Assembly: GCA_002205965.3 (NCBI GenBank)
Contig: NADL03000025.1
Coordinates: 620,001-684,000 of the forward strand
Source: Kappaphycus alvarezii
Lineage: Eukaryota; Rhodophyta; Florideophyceae; Gigartinales; Solieriaceae
Reading direction: 5' to 3'
Length of the DNA: 64,000 bases
Part shown: piece after piece, positions 1 to 11,455 of the stretch
Layout of the letters: each line of letters begins with the position of its first letter
Position numbering within the stretch: the stretch's first letter is position 1
Position numbers and translations under genes: made by a program
The notes under the pieces: generated by a model
The model's input: the letters and a program-made list of their open reading frames with translations, nothing else
Told to the model about the DNA's origin: nothing
Database searches by the model: none

Positions 1-456
1 TTTCGGGCGTTCCCACGACAGCAGGCAATATGCATCGAAACGAATCGAACTGGTGCTGCGCACCACACTTTCTCTCCTCTTCTTTTTCTCCTACTCTCCC
101 TGACATGGTGCACTTCCTTGGAGCGAGGTGGGAACAAAGACTGCAACAAGCAACCTCTTGGCTAATATGAGCTAGCGTGCCCCAGTGACATCAACCTGAC
201 TGTCTTCAACTTGGTAGCTACCCTAACAGAGCTCCCCTATTCCTCAATTCGGAGGAGAATGCTAACGCTGCGTTACATGATGCGATATGCCTTCCCAACC
301 TGCGACAAGCTGCGACAAGCTGCAATTACCACTCTGCAAACTGTTCAACACCAATCAGAGTACTCTTTAGCTCAGATAAGCGATCTGTGAGTCCTGAATT
401 TCTCCCGTCGCGCTTTTTAAGATCAAGTTAGACATATGTATGATCAGTGTGCCACT
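1..456. other. No gene seen
   Basis: I find no convincing coding stretch, RNA gene or repeat here. A short direct repeat (tgcgacaagc twice, about 300-320) is the only local structure. Confidence 0.5.
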
Positions 457-975
457 TTATTGCCGCGCGATGTTTCCAACTTCAAGCCTTAGCCATCCAT
501 CTTCTCGTGCTAAAATAATATCAAAAGAGCTGATACGACACTTTCCTCCAAGAGAGAAGTGACGACATTGCATGCGATCATTACTTGGATACAAAACTAC
601 GCCATCGCGTAAAAAACCGAGCACGACATTAAACTTTGCATCTTGGTCGTTTACAATTCGTACAGGGGGTTTTCTAACACTCGCAACGTGACATGAGCCA
701 TTTATCCAGGACTGTGTTTTGTGCACGGCGGCATAGCCATGCGCAGTGACAATACGAACAGCGTTCGAAGCGTAAACGGCGAAGAAGGCAGGTGTTGTGA
801 GTGCAGGTACAATTATGCTGTGCAATGGAATGGACCCGAAGAATCTAAATAACAACACGACGTGGGGGGATGGCTCGCCCCTCAAGTTGCCAAAAGTAGG
901 ATATGGTATTGCTTGCAAGATACATTGTTGTGGATTTGAGATAAGATTGCGCTTTGCAGCTGACAGGAAGATCAT
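457..975 (-). CDS. Hypothetical protein, 172 aa
   Basis: An uninterrupted minus-strand reading frame of 172 codons beginning with ATG at 975. I do not recognise the family. The middle (about residues 40-75) is hydrophobic, with a run of Phe, Ile, Pro, Leu and Val around an RFFGSIPLHS segment, so a membrane-associated stretch is possible; the C-terminal third is mixed charged. Overlapping frames on both strands are short, which favours this one. No TATA box or splice signals clearly belong to it. It may be a complete small gene, one exon of a longer one, or a chance frame; length and composition give only modest support. Confidence 0.35.
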   Translation of the reverse strand: MIFLSAAKRNLISNPQQCILQAIPYPTFGNLRGEPSPHVVLLFRFFGSIPLHSIIVPALTTPAFFAVYASNAVRIVTAHGYAAVHKTQSWINGSCHVASVRKPPVRIVNDQDAKFNVVLGFLRDGVVLYPSNDRMQCRHFSLGGKCRISSFDIILAREDGWLRLEVGNIARQ

Positions 976-1560
976 TTAATAGAGCGTTCGAAAGAAGATA
1001 TGGTGATGACGTTAGACGGATTGAGTACTGCGTACACGATTTCTCTCAGCGAGGAGAATGTATGTATCTCGTTCGGCGTATTTTGTGTATTAGTCGGATG
1101 ATTGGGGCTTTTCGGGGATTTCGGTTGGTTCGTCATAGATGTTGCCAGGTTCAGGTTGGGGCATAGATGATGTAGCCACACATAGCTGTGATCTTTTGGG
1201 GCGAAGGGGCGGTACTAGAGTAGAAAAGGAGGTCATGAAGGGTGGTGATGCCATGGTTGACGTGATGAATATGCAATGAAGGCCTAGAGGTGCGGGGGAC
1301 GAAAAAAGGTTTCAGGGACCATGGAGGGAGAAGTGGTGGTGGAAAGCAGAAGATCACAGTGATGTGCGACACGTGATAGTTCAGGTGGCTGGAGGAGACT
1401 TATAATACACATGTGGAGATTCTGGTAAATAAGTGGGCGTATTGCGCCACTATGAAGTCATCACGTGGCCCATTAGATAGTTCCACCACTTGATTAGTTG
1501 TTTCTTTTTAGTACGAGTACTCGGAAGGCCTAGTATTCCTTTTCTTTGAATTTTGCTGCG
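976..1560. other. No supported gene
   Basis: Only short frames of 60-73 codons on both strands, with no recognisable domain. Composition is unremarkable. Confidence 0.4.
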
Positions 1561-1568
1561 TATAAATA
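1561..1568 (+). promoter_or_regulatory. TATA-box-like element
   Basis: TATAAATA lies 236 bases upstream of the ATG at 1797. A TATA box normally places the transcription start about 30 bases downstream, giving an inferred leader of about 205 bases. Assignment to that gene is by position only. Confidence 0.35.
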
Positions 1569-1796
1569 CAAATCACATGTTACATGATGTAAAAGATCTC
1601 TTCTCATTTGCAGTTTGCGATCACCTGCACCCTCTGCCTTCTCTCTCGTTCTAGTTCTCCTCAAGGTTGACCCACTTTGCGCCGGCGTCCGAAGCCGCTA
1701 CTGTCGAGGCATGAAAATCTACGAAAATCGCAACCCTAGTCCAATTCTAAACACCCCACTCCGATCCTCCCACATTTCTACTCGCCCTCTGGTACA

Positions 1797-2432
1797 ATGT
1801 TGCCCCGAACCGAACCATTTTCTTACTCAAGACTCAATCCCGACCACGAGAAAGTCATAAAGTTCTCTCTACTTCCACTACAATCCCACTTCCCCGCAAA
1901 ATTCACCGAACGTGCCATTGTGTGCATACCAACAGTGATAAGATGCTCAGACCGTGTCAAGTATCACTCCGACACCGTCATATCCTTCCAACTCGCCACT
2001 TATACAAGTAAGTCCCCGTGCAGACTCTTCTTCTTTGACATGGATGTACAACTGCAATCTTCCAAACTGGCTTTTCAACGTTTTTCGACCGTCAACGCGC
2101 CACCTGAATGGCTTCAAGTCCTGAATCTTTGGAATGATACCGTGAATTAGCCTCGAAAGCCCACCTTGGGCGATTCGGAAGACCGTGTAAAATAGCGCTC
2201 AAAGGAAGTCCTAGTCTCCGCACAAGTTGTCGATCGACTGGCCTCACTTTCACATGCTGAATATGCTTTCATTGTACACGAGGACGTCCTGTTCACATCG
2301 CTAAAGCAGCAGATAATCGATTTTGCCGATCTCTATTTCGAAGACTTGGTTGAAGTTCGAATGAGCGAAAGACATGTTGTCAGGTCTTGTAGTAGAAGTT
2401 TTTTCGATCTACTCGGATATATGAAGGTATAG
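1797..2432 (+). pseudogene. Unrecognised protein frame with two in-frame TAG codons
   Basis: From ATG 1797 a 117-codon frame ends at TAG 2148-2150. The same frame then continues with protein-like sequence through a second TAG (2193-2195) to a third at 2430-2432. The downstream part (from about 2205) reads as a typical soluble protein rich in Val, Leu, Asp and Glu (for example YFEDLVEVRMSERH), which makes it likely that the whole stretch was once one roughly 210-codon protein. No family recognised. An alternative is that short introns remove the TAG-containing segment; I see no convincing GT-AG pair. A TATA-like box sits upstream at 1561. Confidence 0.35.
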
Positions 2433-4202
2433 ACGGTCACATATCAGATAGTTCCGATATAGTGACAAGAGTTTGGCTACGGTAATGCGTGCCGTGGCTC
2501 GTTCGATATCTCTTTCCGAATTTTGACGAGGCCCTTGTTGACTGGTTTGCTGATCGACTTTGTAAGGTAGGCAGGACGCATGTAGTCGTTATGGAGCCTA
2601 ATGCGGTCCGTCACGGAGGCCAGATCTCCAGTTTTGAAAGTAATCCCCGTGAAGGGTTGCTAAAATGATGCACCACGTATTTTTGGCGCTGAGAAGTCTA
2701 ACTTGAATTTCTAACCCAATAAATTTATCCCACTTGGCATTTACCGTTCCCTAATTCTCATGCAATGACGTTACTATTTGGCCAACGTTGAGAACTTTCG
2801 TATTATCGCACCCTGCTGAAAGATACCCCTTTCCTTTTCAGCTTAAAAATAGCACCCCGACTCAATCTCATATGAGAGACTCACTCTCTTCAATCCTATC
2901 CCATCACAATGATTCTTCACATCCGTCTCCCTTCAGGCGCAACCAAATTCCTAACATTGCCACCACATGCCAAAATAACGGAGCTCGGCGCGCTGCGCGC
3001 CACATAACTTCTACATTATTAATGTAGAACTGTATACCAATTTTACTGATGTTGATGTTGAAGTCAATATCTGATTTGCGCTTGAGTTGAATTATCATAC
3101 AGCTTCTCAGATTGGAATATTTTTATTGGCCAATCAGCAAGATTTACGTCATCAAAAGATCTTAGATGCATTTAATCAGTCATTAAGCTGAAGAGTCTTA
3201 CACAAGTACAATTTGTGGCCTCTCATTTCATATTGCTTTGCTGTATTTGCAATTTCTTGGAAGATGGTGCTGCGGCGGTCCCATACATACGGTATGCATG
3301 AGCGAGAACATACGTATATCATATACGTCAGTTGACCACGTTCACGGTCAAACGTTTCTTATGGAATGCCATTCAACAGACGAGAACGTTTTCATTGTCC
3401 TATACCTGAACATAATGCGAACTTGCGTTAATGCTATGCACTAGACTCCTTCACTGAGTCATCTCTATGAATCTTTTTGAATCCTTTGAATTGCCTTCAA
3501 TCTTTTCAATTCCTAATTATACTATTAATGAGACTTATGTTCAAGATGAAATGTACCGCGACTTTGCAAATATTGGAGCAGATGACGAAAGTGCTACAAC
3601 GGCCATAGTGAGAACCGACACGGGAAAGACGGTGGGCGTTAGTGGGAGGGCTAGCAGTGATGTTTTTATGAGCGGCTTTCGACGTGACAGGATGTAAGGG
3701 TGTCGTGTGCTGACAAAATGACAGGAAGGGTTTTGCGGTCAATGACCAAACCTTTGCCGCGAAAATCGTTTGAACGCCGTCGGTGGACACATCAAAATGC
3801 ACCAAAAGGTCATATGCATGATACTATCCCGCAAGCTTTACCTCTATGAAAGACGGTGTCTACACGTATTGTTGTCGGGATGGCCCAAGTTTTGGAGGTA
3901 AGGTACCTTATGTTCGTATTCCATAGGGTTCAAAATCAAATCTTTCTCACTATCACTCTGAAATTTTACTTCCTCTTGCTTGCCCGCAAGCGAGCCATTT
4001 TGGACACGCTGGCAGAATTACTTACCATTTTTGGGGATTTGATTGACAGTCTAGATCGTGAAGCAGGAACTTTAGAACAGGAAATGGTCTTGGAACCGGA
4101 TGGTACACTTGAGCGCTTATCGCAGTGAGATGAATGAAGTTTTTTCTGGAACTTTTCTTTCAACTAGTCCAACTATTTCCGAAGAGAATCCATCACTTCT
4201 AA
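2433..4202. other. No supported gene
   Basis: Several frames of 60-100 codons on both strands (for example 3467-3697 plus, 3506-3805 minus, 3856-4128 plus), none with a recognisable domain and mostly overlapping one another. The minus frame at 3966-4163 is Ser- and Lys-rich and might be a downstream piece of the decayed gene at 4203-5208. Confidence 0.4.
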
Positions 4203-5208
4203 TTATGTCTTATCAGACTTGCCTTTCCCCATGGAATGAAGTCTAGAATTTCTGCGATCGTTGGGTACTTTGGGGGAAATATCCGAACGGCTCTCTCCAT
4301 GGTAGCCGGGACTGCTAAGGTTACCTAAATGTGGATAACTCGACAAGTGACACACGTTTGGATTCCTACGGGAATGATTCGGCTCTAATGGTGAGATCAT
4401 GATCTCATCAATCTCCGCAAAGGCCTTTTGGGCCCGACTTGCTGCAATTTGGGAAAAAATAGCCTCTTCATAATATGAATCATGGCTTCGCTGGTGAGTT
4501 TGATTCGAACCAGTTTCAACTTTGTCGTCGTCATCTCAATACTTAAGGTGCTCTTCGCTGTCCACATTCCCTTCGAAATATTCATCTTCAAAACTAAAAG
4601 CAGGTTCCTGTTGTCCTTTTGACTTAAGTTGAGGTTCTTTCTCCGCTCTTGCGTCCGGCCGAACAGGTCTACCTCTTGTGACCACGGCACTTTTCCCGTT
4701 AGTATTCCTCTGTTTCTTCTGCCGAAAAGATCTTGATCTACTCATCATCTTTTGGGGAAGCAGCTCTTTTATGGTACAGGTTTTTCAAGGTTTGTCGGTA
4801 AATACGAAACTCTTCTAGCACAGAAATCTCCTGAATTACATCATTCATAACTCTCGGAGGCACATTTCATTGTAAGCTTTTGTTCCGTAATGGGTCTTCT
4901 GCTCGCTATTACCACCTCTCGTACGACAACAGGATCTTAAGCTGCTCACCAATCATCTTCTTTGCAGCGCGGGTGCGATCGGTATCATTCATATCATCAT
5001 CAGGAATCTCTTCTTATAGCATATCGGGATGATTGCGATGCTCCTTGTTATGCATTCTAATGAACTGACGAAGATGACAAGAGACATTTATGAGCTTTTT
5101 AGGATCTCTGGGTGTAGATTACGGAACTTCCTCGTTTGAGGTGCGCCTCAGTTGGCCACGCCTGATGGGGATGGGCATCCAGGGAGGGGCAATAGAAGTA
5201 TTTTGCAT
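4203..5208 (-). pseudogene. Decayed accessory ORF of the neighbouring DNA transposon
   Basis: On the minus strand a protein-like sequence starts at ATG 5208 and continues, with several nonsense codons and at least one frameshift near 4748, to a TAA at 4203. The first half has an Arg/Pro-rich start, then HNKEHRNHPDML and an acidic DDDMNDTD segment. The second half (from ATG 4748) is Arg/Lys-rich, then acidic, then Ser/Asn/Pro-rich, with only one internal TGA. It is transcribed divergently from the transposase relic that begins at 5571, a common arrangement in two-gene DNA transposons, so I infer an accessory or DNA-binding protein of that element. No known domain is recognised. Confidence 0.4.
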
Positions 5209-5570
5209 AAGGGTGTTTGAGAAGAATTGGAGAACTCTGTCTATCCTTGTTAGGTGAATGGAAGACTTTCTACAGGTTTGTGCACGTGTACACCAGTTTC
5301 GATTCTATTTATTTCCTACAGTGTGTGTTTGCACAAGCAGAAACTTGACTCAGAATTTTTTCGTTTCACTCCATTGCGTTTCTTTCTCCCCCTACCCACT
5401 TCCAGGTGACACCGAGAAAGGTACCCCTTGTTGATGTTCTTACAATCTGATCATGCTTTTCCGTTGGGTAATGGGTTAGAAGCTAAAGTTCTTTTCATCT
5501 TTCGTCACCTCTATTGGTTTTTGTTCTGCTTTTCACGCCTTTATCACAGTGAAAATCAACGTTTCTGGAG

Positions 5571-8442
5571 ATGGATCGTTATGTTTGTTTACTCGAATAT
5601 CGTTGTCGAAGTACGCCTGGAAAGCCCGTGTGTTATGCCACGATACGTAATCACGGGCGAGCGGCAAATGAGCAACGCCTTATCCGGAGTGCTGAGATGC
5701 TGCCTATGGATCCAAGATATTCTCATCAAATCGCTGAAAGGCTTCGTCAAGGCGCGATGTTTTCGGAGATTGAAGTTGCCACGCGAAGCGAGGTCAGGAA
5801 AGCCTAGTGTTTATTCATCTGCAAGAGTTTGCTGTCAAGTGGGACGCCTTTGCATCTCATATCTCACACAAAGAAAGCGAGAGTGACATTACAGGGGTTA
5901 AAAATGGAGATTAGGAGAACTGTGATGTAGAAGATGATGTATCAAGGGGTATAATTGTGGCTGCCGACACAAGCTCCCAGGACATGATAGATCAATTGTA
6001 ATTTGCCACAAGAAATCCTTCATTAAGCGATGTTTATGAAGGAATGGTGTCATCTGACAACAGTTCTTTAGATGATTTCATTTTCCACTCTGGTCCTCGC
6101 GAACGATTCATGAACTTTGCAGTCGAAATAAGCACTGGGTGGGACTGTCGGTTGATTTCACGCCTCAGAAGTTACTCATGAGAAATTTTCCACGTAATAT
6201 TGAAGCCCCTTACAAGACGTGGAAGACTGTGCATCGCAAAATTGAAAAGTACTCTGGATTGGACACGATATCTTATCTTTGTTATCGAAAGCATATTTTG
6301 TTCACAGGTCATGAACTGGATGACATATCACATACAAACATATCTGTTTCTTGCGATGTTTGCTGCCAGGTTAAAAGATGCCTTCACTTTCCGTCTTCGA
6401 GTATATACCATTGCTGCCTATAATCAAGGCTTGGCTGAAAGTTGCAGATGCAGCGGGTCATTTGTTTACATACCGTCAAGAAAATTGTTGAAGAAGAGAA
6501 TTTGACTTATACTGAGCTTCATGGTTACTTTGATGGATCTTTATACAGGGAAATCATCTCAAGGAATGGTGGAGAGCGTTAATGTGCGTACGACAAATTT
6601 ATCGCGCCCTCATCGGATGGGTTTAATGTGTTTGGAAATCGTAGCTACGACGCATAAGCTATCGCCGCCTTGAACATGAATATGCATCCTAGCTTCGCTT
6701 TCTGATGCGGAACATAATTCCATCCGGGGTTGTTGGGGGAAGGCATCAGCCAGCTCGGCTTGATATATTCTTTGAACCCTTTGGCAGGGAAATAAAGGAA
6801 GTAAATTCCAATGGGGGCACGAGGATAGTCTTTCACGACAACATTTGATCGTCTTATACGCTTACATGTTCTATGAGCTATTTTTGATCTCCAGGCTCTG
6901 GCCAAAGCAGCTGGTTTGAATGGGCCATCCGGAGAGCATGCATTTCACTTTTGCCAATTCAATATTTTCTTTCTCTGTTCTTCTAATAGGCACTAAGTTC
7001 TATCATCAATACGCGTACCAGAGAGTTCAGGGCATGTTAGCTTGGTGCGGTTGTATAATCCATCCCAGACAAGTGGAATGGATCCGAACAGGATGCGTTT
7101 GATCCAAAGACTACTGAATGAAGGCTCAAATTTATCACAAGCACAAGAGAAACGGATATGAACAGAAGCGGGGTCAAATGCAGAACTGTGCTATACTCAA
7201 CGCCCACAATGGTGCCGATTCAGTCTTTCCGGATCGACACAATGCATCTCGGCATGAACATATTCAAGTAAGTTCTTTAAATCCTGAAAGGGGACAACCT
7301 ACACCTTCAAAGGGTGCCCGGATACGTGGGCGAGCTGTTATTCGTAAGTTCAAATGGATTGGCCATGGTAGATGCAGAGGTCTAGCAACTACGCCACGGT
7401 ACTACTACAGTGCGGTTTAGGAGCAAGACCTAGACCGACTGCCTTGTATTGCCATGGAAATCGGCTGAGCTTAAGCAGATTGTGTTGAGTTATTGGGCTT
7501 GTTTCGCTTGATAGTAATGTCCAAGTATGTACTTAGTAGGTTGCCATCGTTAACATTAGTTGTGGACATCTGGTCTCGTGTATCATTGGGTGAGGATGGC
7601 TTGAAACAGCTTACCAACCATTCTTTTAACTTCTTTCCTTTCTTCGATCGGGAGTTTATAAAGTACGAGCAAAGTTGTGTTGGCCTTTGCAAACTTCCTT
7701 TGCACCTGATTTTGCACACCAGAGATAATTTTGAACGCTGTGGACCGCTTGTTAATTATATTCAGTTCTGGTTGGAGCGATACGTCGGTTTTTTTAAGCA
7801 CAGCCTTAATGCTCGTGCCAAAGGAGCAGCTTCAATCACAGAGCGCGTGACATTTCTCGAAAGCTACAAGCTTTTCTACAGAGCGTGCTTTTCCAAGTCA
7901 GTAACAACGAAGGATGATAATCAGAGTTGCAACTAATCTTCAGAAAACGATGAGAGCGCTGTTTAGATAACTGTGATGCTGGGTCCGAGGAAAATTGAAA
8001 TCTTTGATTCTCGCGAAAACAGGAAAATAGACTTGAGAAAGCTGTTGCACGCCTATTTTGCTTTGGCATTTAATCTTAATGAAGTCCAGTCACGAAGCGC
8101 AGTCTCTTTGATAACTTTATTAGTTGTGGGCGGGGGTTTAAGATGTCCTGTGGGGGCGATTGGCAAGTGGTCTGTGCAAAACTTAGCAGAAAGAAGCGCT
8201 TCTCGTTTTCGAGTTGTAACTATTATGTGGCGGTGAAATTCGCTTGTGATGATGATGTAGCGTCCGGTGGAACTGAATTACAGAGGCGGTATATATGGCA
8301 AGGAAGAGCATTGAAGTTTCTCCAGTATGCATTTAGAGTTGGTGATCAACTTGTGAAGAAGTGTCTTTTCATTGCGGACTGGACATACGGGCATTCAGGT
8401 TTTCAGGTTCACTACGGGGAATTAATTCGCCAAAAGTTATAA
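5571..8442 (+). pseudogene. Plavaka/CACTA-type (tnp2-like) transposase, decayed
   Basis: A transposase of the large CACTA/Plavaka group, spread over all three plus frames. The N-terminus (5571-5807) has a short Cys-containing region followed by YATIRNHGRAA, resembling the zinc-finger start of these transposases. At 6610-6830 an SDGFNVFG motif is followed in another frame by IIPSGVVGGRHQP and an LDIFFEPFGREIKE stretch, matching the DGF...PG...L..PL core. At about 7205-7280 a DTMHLGMNIFK segment matches the conserved D-MH motif. At 7493-7936 the motif CGPLVNYIQFWLERYVGFFK matches the late region (DUF4218-like) of tnp2 proteins. The last part (8143-8442) continues the C-terminus. Many frameshifts and stops make it non-functional. 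The mosaic order along 2.9 kb fits one original gene. The family assignment is from memory of motifs; the sub-family is uncertain. Confidence 0.65.
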
Positions 8443-8970
8443 ATGGGACTGGTATTTAATAACTTCGAAAAGTTACGCGAACAGAACTTTTGAAGCATGC
8501 AAACATTATGATAAGAGGTACAACAATTACTGATTTTCAAATTATGTTGCATAACTACTGAAAGCTTTGCACATGTACATCAAAAATCATAAATTATACC
8601 TTCCAATAGTTGTGCACGTGCAGGTCAGAAGTTATAAAGTATAATTTTTCAGAAGTGTGCACGTGAACTCCAAAAGTTATAGATTATAACTTTTCAATCT
8701 TGTACACGGTCACATCAAAATTTATAAATTAAAAATTTCCATGGTTGTGCAAAAGCTCTCGTAAATTGGTTATGTACAACCTTATATAGCTATGCCCATG
8801 CACTTTCAAAGCTACTGTTGATAAATTTGTAGATTTGGAATTAAGCGTTTAAAAATCCCTAGTTTATAACTATCGAAAGTTATGAAGAGAACTTTGGAAG
8901 GTAAAGATTAGAAATTCTAACCGTTATGCACTACAGTTGTGAAGTTCTAGTCTACAACTTTTACTAGTTA
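8440..8970. repeat. AAGTTATAAA-type short repeat array
   Basis: Degenerate units of about 45 bases containing TTGTGCACGTGxA followed by AAGTTATAAA and its inverse TTATAACTT; clear consecutive copies lie between about 8570 and 8760, and looser AAGTTAT words continue to 8970. The array starts at the 3' end of the transposase relic. CACTA-type elements commonly carry arrays of short subterminal repeats near their ends, so this is probably one transposon end. A related array lies at 23880-24215. Confidence 0.6.
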
Positions 8971-9333
8971 TGAAGTAGAGCTTTTTAATGGCATCGAAAG
9001 GTCTGCCCATCCTGGCTTCAGGGCACAGTAAACATTATCATAGGTGCATTGGATACTCAAAAAATCTTGCTGCATATGCAGTTGACAGACTGTCAAAGAC
9101 CAGTTGCGACCGCAATGACCTATTGCGACCGCCATGACCAACCGAGTCGACACCACCCGCTCCCTTGACAGCGGATGGCATCATGGTTTACTCAATACTA
9201 TATCTACACTAGATAAAAGAACAGCTGGTAGTAGCTGGAAAGTCTACTAAAACTCCTAAGATCCCTGTAGTTTTACTAGAGAAAATAAACTATAACCTCA
9301 CTTCTACACTTCATTGTCCAATAAATGAGCCTA
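8971..9333. other. No gene; short tandem duplication
   Basis: Contains two adjacent 19-base copies of TTGCGACCGCxATGACCxA at 9104-9122 and 9123-9141, and a GTTGACAGACTGTCAA inverted pair just before (about 9081). No coding stretch supported. Confidence 0.5.
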
Positions 9334-9964
9334 TCAATAGCATGAGAAAACTTCCTGGTGCTGTATGGGGACTATGTTTCTCCAGAACATCACAAAACCG
9401 CGACAGCGAATGGGGCTAATGCGAAATATAATCAAGAACCAAACAAGGAAAGCGAAACCGACAAAAAATAGAAGCGTTGATCGATTAGAAGTTGACACAA
9501 TTCCCATCAAAGGGATAAAACCAACAACATAAACATAAATATTAGTGTTAGTGACTTGAGAAACGGAAGAACAAATTGAAGTAAAGGACAAGCAAGGAGA
9601 ACATTACCTGTCTGCAGCTTCAATACTTATAACAATAGTAGGCAGCGACAATGGTACTTGAATTGGAGGGGTTAGTTGGCGACAAAGGGGCAGGAAAGGT
9701 GGACTGAACCAGGAAATCGAGATGGGAGGAACTTACAGTGAACGAAGAAGGATGGCCATGACTCCGGTTTTGCTGGTGTTGACGGTGGTTGTGTTGACGA
9801 TGGTGGTGTTGGATGAAATAGAGGATGTTGGAGTGTCGGAGGTGACTGGTTGCTGAAGAAGGGAAGATGAGGGTGTCCGAATCTCCCGAGGCGAAGCAAA
9901 GCCCTTGAATACTGTTTTCACAGAGTGGCAATGCGCGATTGCTATTGAAATTGTTCTTTTTCAA
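9334..9964 (-). CDS. Possible two-exon membrane protein (weak)
   Basis: Two minus-strand frames lie end to end: 9964-9620 (Ser/His/Asn-rich) and 9591-9334 (85 codons with two hydrophobic runs, one around LLFFVGFAFLVWFLII, typical of a transmembrane helix). Between them, reading on the minus strand, ACAG|GTAATG near 9608 looks like a splice donor and a pyrimidine-rich run ending in TCAAG near 9562 could be an acceptor. That would join the low-complexity first part to the hydrophobic second part. No family recognised, no promoter identified, and the low-complexity frame could be chance. I put this forward only as a candidate. Confidence 0.2.
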
Positions 9965-11128
9965 ACCCTACCGGGATTGCCCGCCATCCAGGCGAGAGCA
10001 ATCTATTGACAGCAATTTTTCATTGACAAAAATATCAGGTCAGATACAGTTAAATAAAGGAAAATTCTACAAAAGACTACTGCAGTAAATGGCGTTACAA
10101 AAGTGCCAGCATGGTGTCCATCGACGAGCCCATCGTTAACACGTCAACGATGACCGCCAATGGTGCTGGAAACTCGTGTTCTCGACACCAGTAGAGCAAA
10201 GAATACCATCACAGTCTTACAGTATACCAATTACACTAGATCTGTTTTATTGAGAATAGCTGTACATTGTATAAACCGCTGTGATGACCGTTGCGGTGCA
10301 TGTAGATATATCTTTCTTTATTATTTTTCTTCATAAAAAATAAGTACATTTTCGCAGACGCACAGGGAACAGTATGTACAGTACTGTTTACAGTAACCGT
10401 ACGATTTCATACCAGATAGTTTGATTGGTGCTCGAATAGGAGCATTAAAGTACGATACATACATGATCATCAAAGACATTGATATCGACTTCAGGATGCA
10501 TTCTGAGGTGTTTATGAAGTGTCCATGGCGACTGAATCATCATCATCTGAAGGTGTGAATTGACAACAGGTCGTCATTGATGCGCTCTCGTAAGGAGAAT
10601 ACATCAACGACGTACACTTGGTACCTGCCAGTGATCATCAGTGATGATACAGACGTTATTATATGTCTGCTCAGATACATCATGCACTTCATCACCAGCA
10701 TGACATATATAATGTAGATGTACATATGATAAGGACAACGGATACATCTTAAAACATCAAAGATTGTGTGAAGTTTAATAATCTACTCAATAACACAACA
10801 TACTATCGCATGTGAAATGAATTTGATGTTTCAACCAGGAAAAGAAAATCTGCGTAAACTTACAAAGCATGTGTGCTTTCGACCTCTTCCCTCTATCTCT
10901 ATACAAGAACGTTACAAAATCGTCCATGTAACAGTACGTATTTTGGTGATGTAGTTCGAAAGGACATTGATTGAATGATATATAAGATACTATCATTTTG
11001 AAAAGAAGGAGAGTAACCGCTGCTTCTGCACAACTCAAAACAACTTCCGCATTCATCTCCCTCTTTCAAAACTACTTTCAACTTACCAACACCCCTCACT
11101 TCAATACGAACTCATCCTGGCCCACTCC
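9965..11128. other. No supported gene
   Basis: AT-rich, with short frames only. Contains CATCGTT/AACGATG arms around 10131-10152 and a TACAGTACTGT-type palindrome near 10376. Confidence 0.4.
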
Positions 11129-11455
11129 TTGCTACATCACCAAGTTCAGCTATCCCATCCCTTGACAATGTTGTTCTCCGGATCGCCCGCCAACCCTGAC
11201 ACCCAACGTGACATTCATGATTCTGGCGACAACCAACTCACAGATATTACGCGACTTGATGATGTTACTTTGTATGGTGTCCGTCCTGTTGACCTGTTGC
11301 AACTCAGTGAACAGTTGACAATACAGAAGAACAGCATCATTTACACGATGCAGAGTCGTATCGACGAGATCAAAGATCGATTTTGTGATGAGATGAAGGA
11401 GATTTCTACCGCCGCTGTGAATGACGCACTGAGTAGGGTCATCCCTATTATTTAA
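11129..11455 (+). CDS. Hypothetical protein, 108 aa (possible start of a longer decayed gene)
   Basis: A 108-codon plus frame; the likelier start is the internal ATG at 11168 after a pyrimidine-rich stretch. The C-terminal half (about residues 55-100) is heptad-like, with regularly spaced Leu, Ile and Met and many Glu, Lys and Arg, suggesting a coiled coil. No domain recognised. Further protein-like plus-strand sequence follows in other frames to about 12800, so this may be the N-terminus of a longer, now frameshifted protein. It is the first block of the unidentified 11-23 kb module. Confidence 0.4.
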   Translation: MLHHQVQLSHPLTMLFSGSPANPDTQRDIHDSGDNQLTDITRLDDVTLYGVRPVDLLQLSEQLTIQKNSIIYTMQSRIDEIKDRFCDEMKEISTAAVNDALSRVIPII

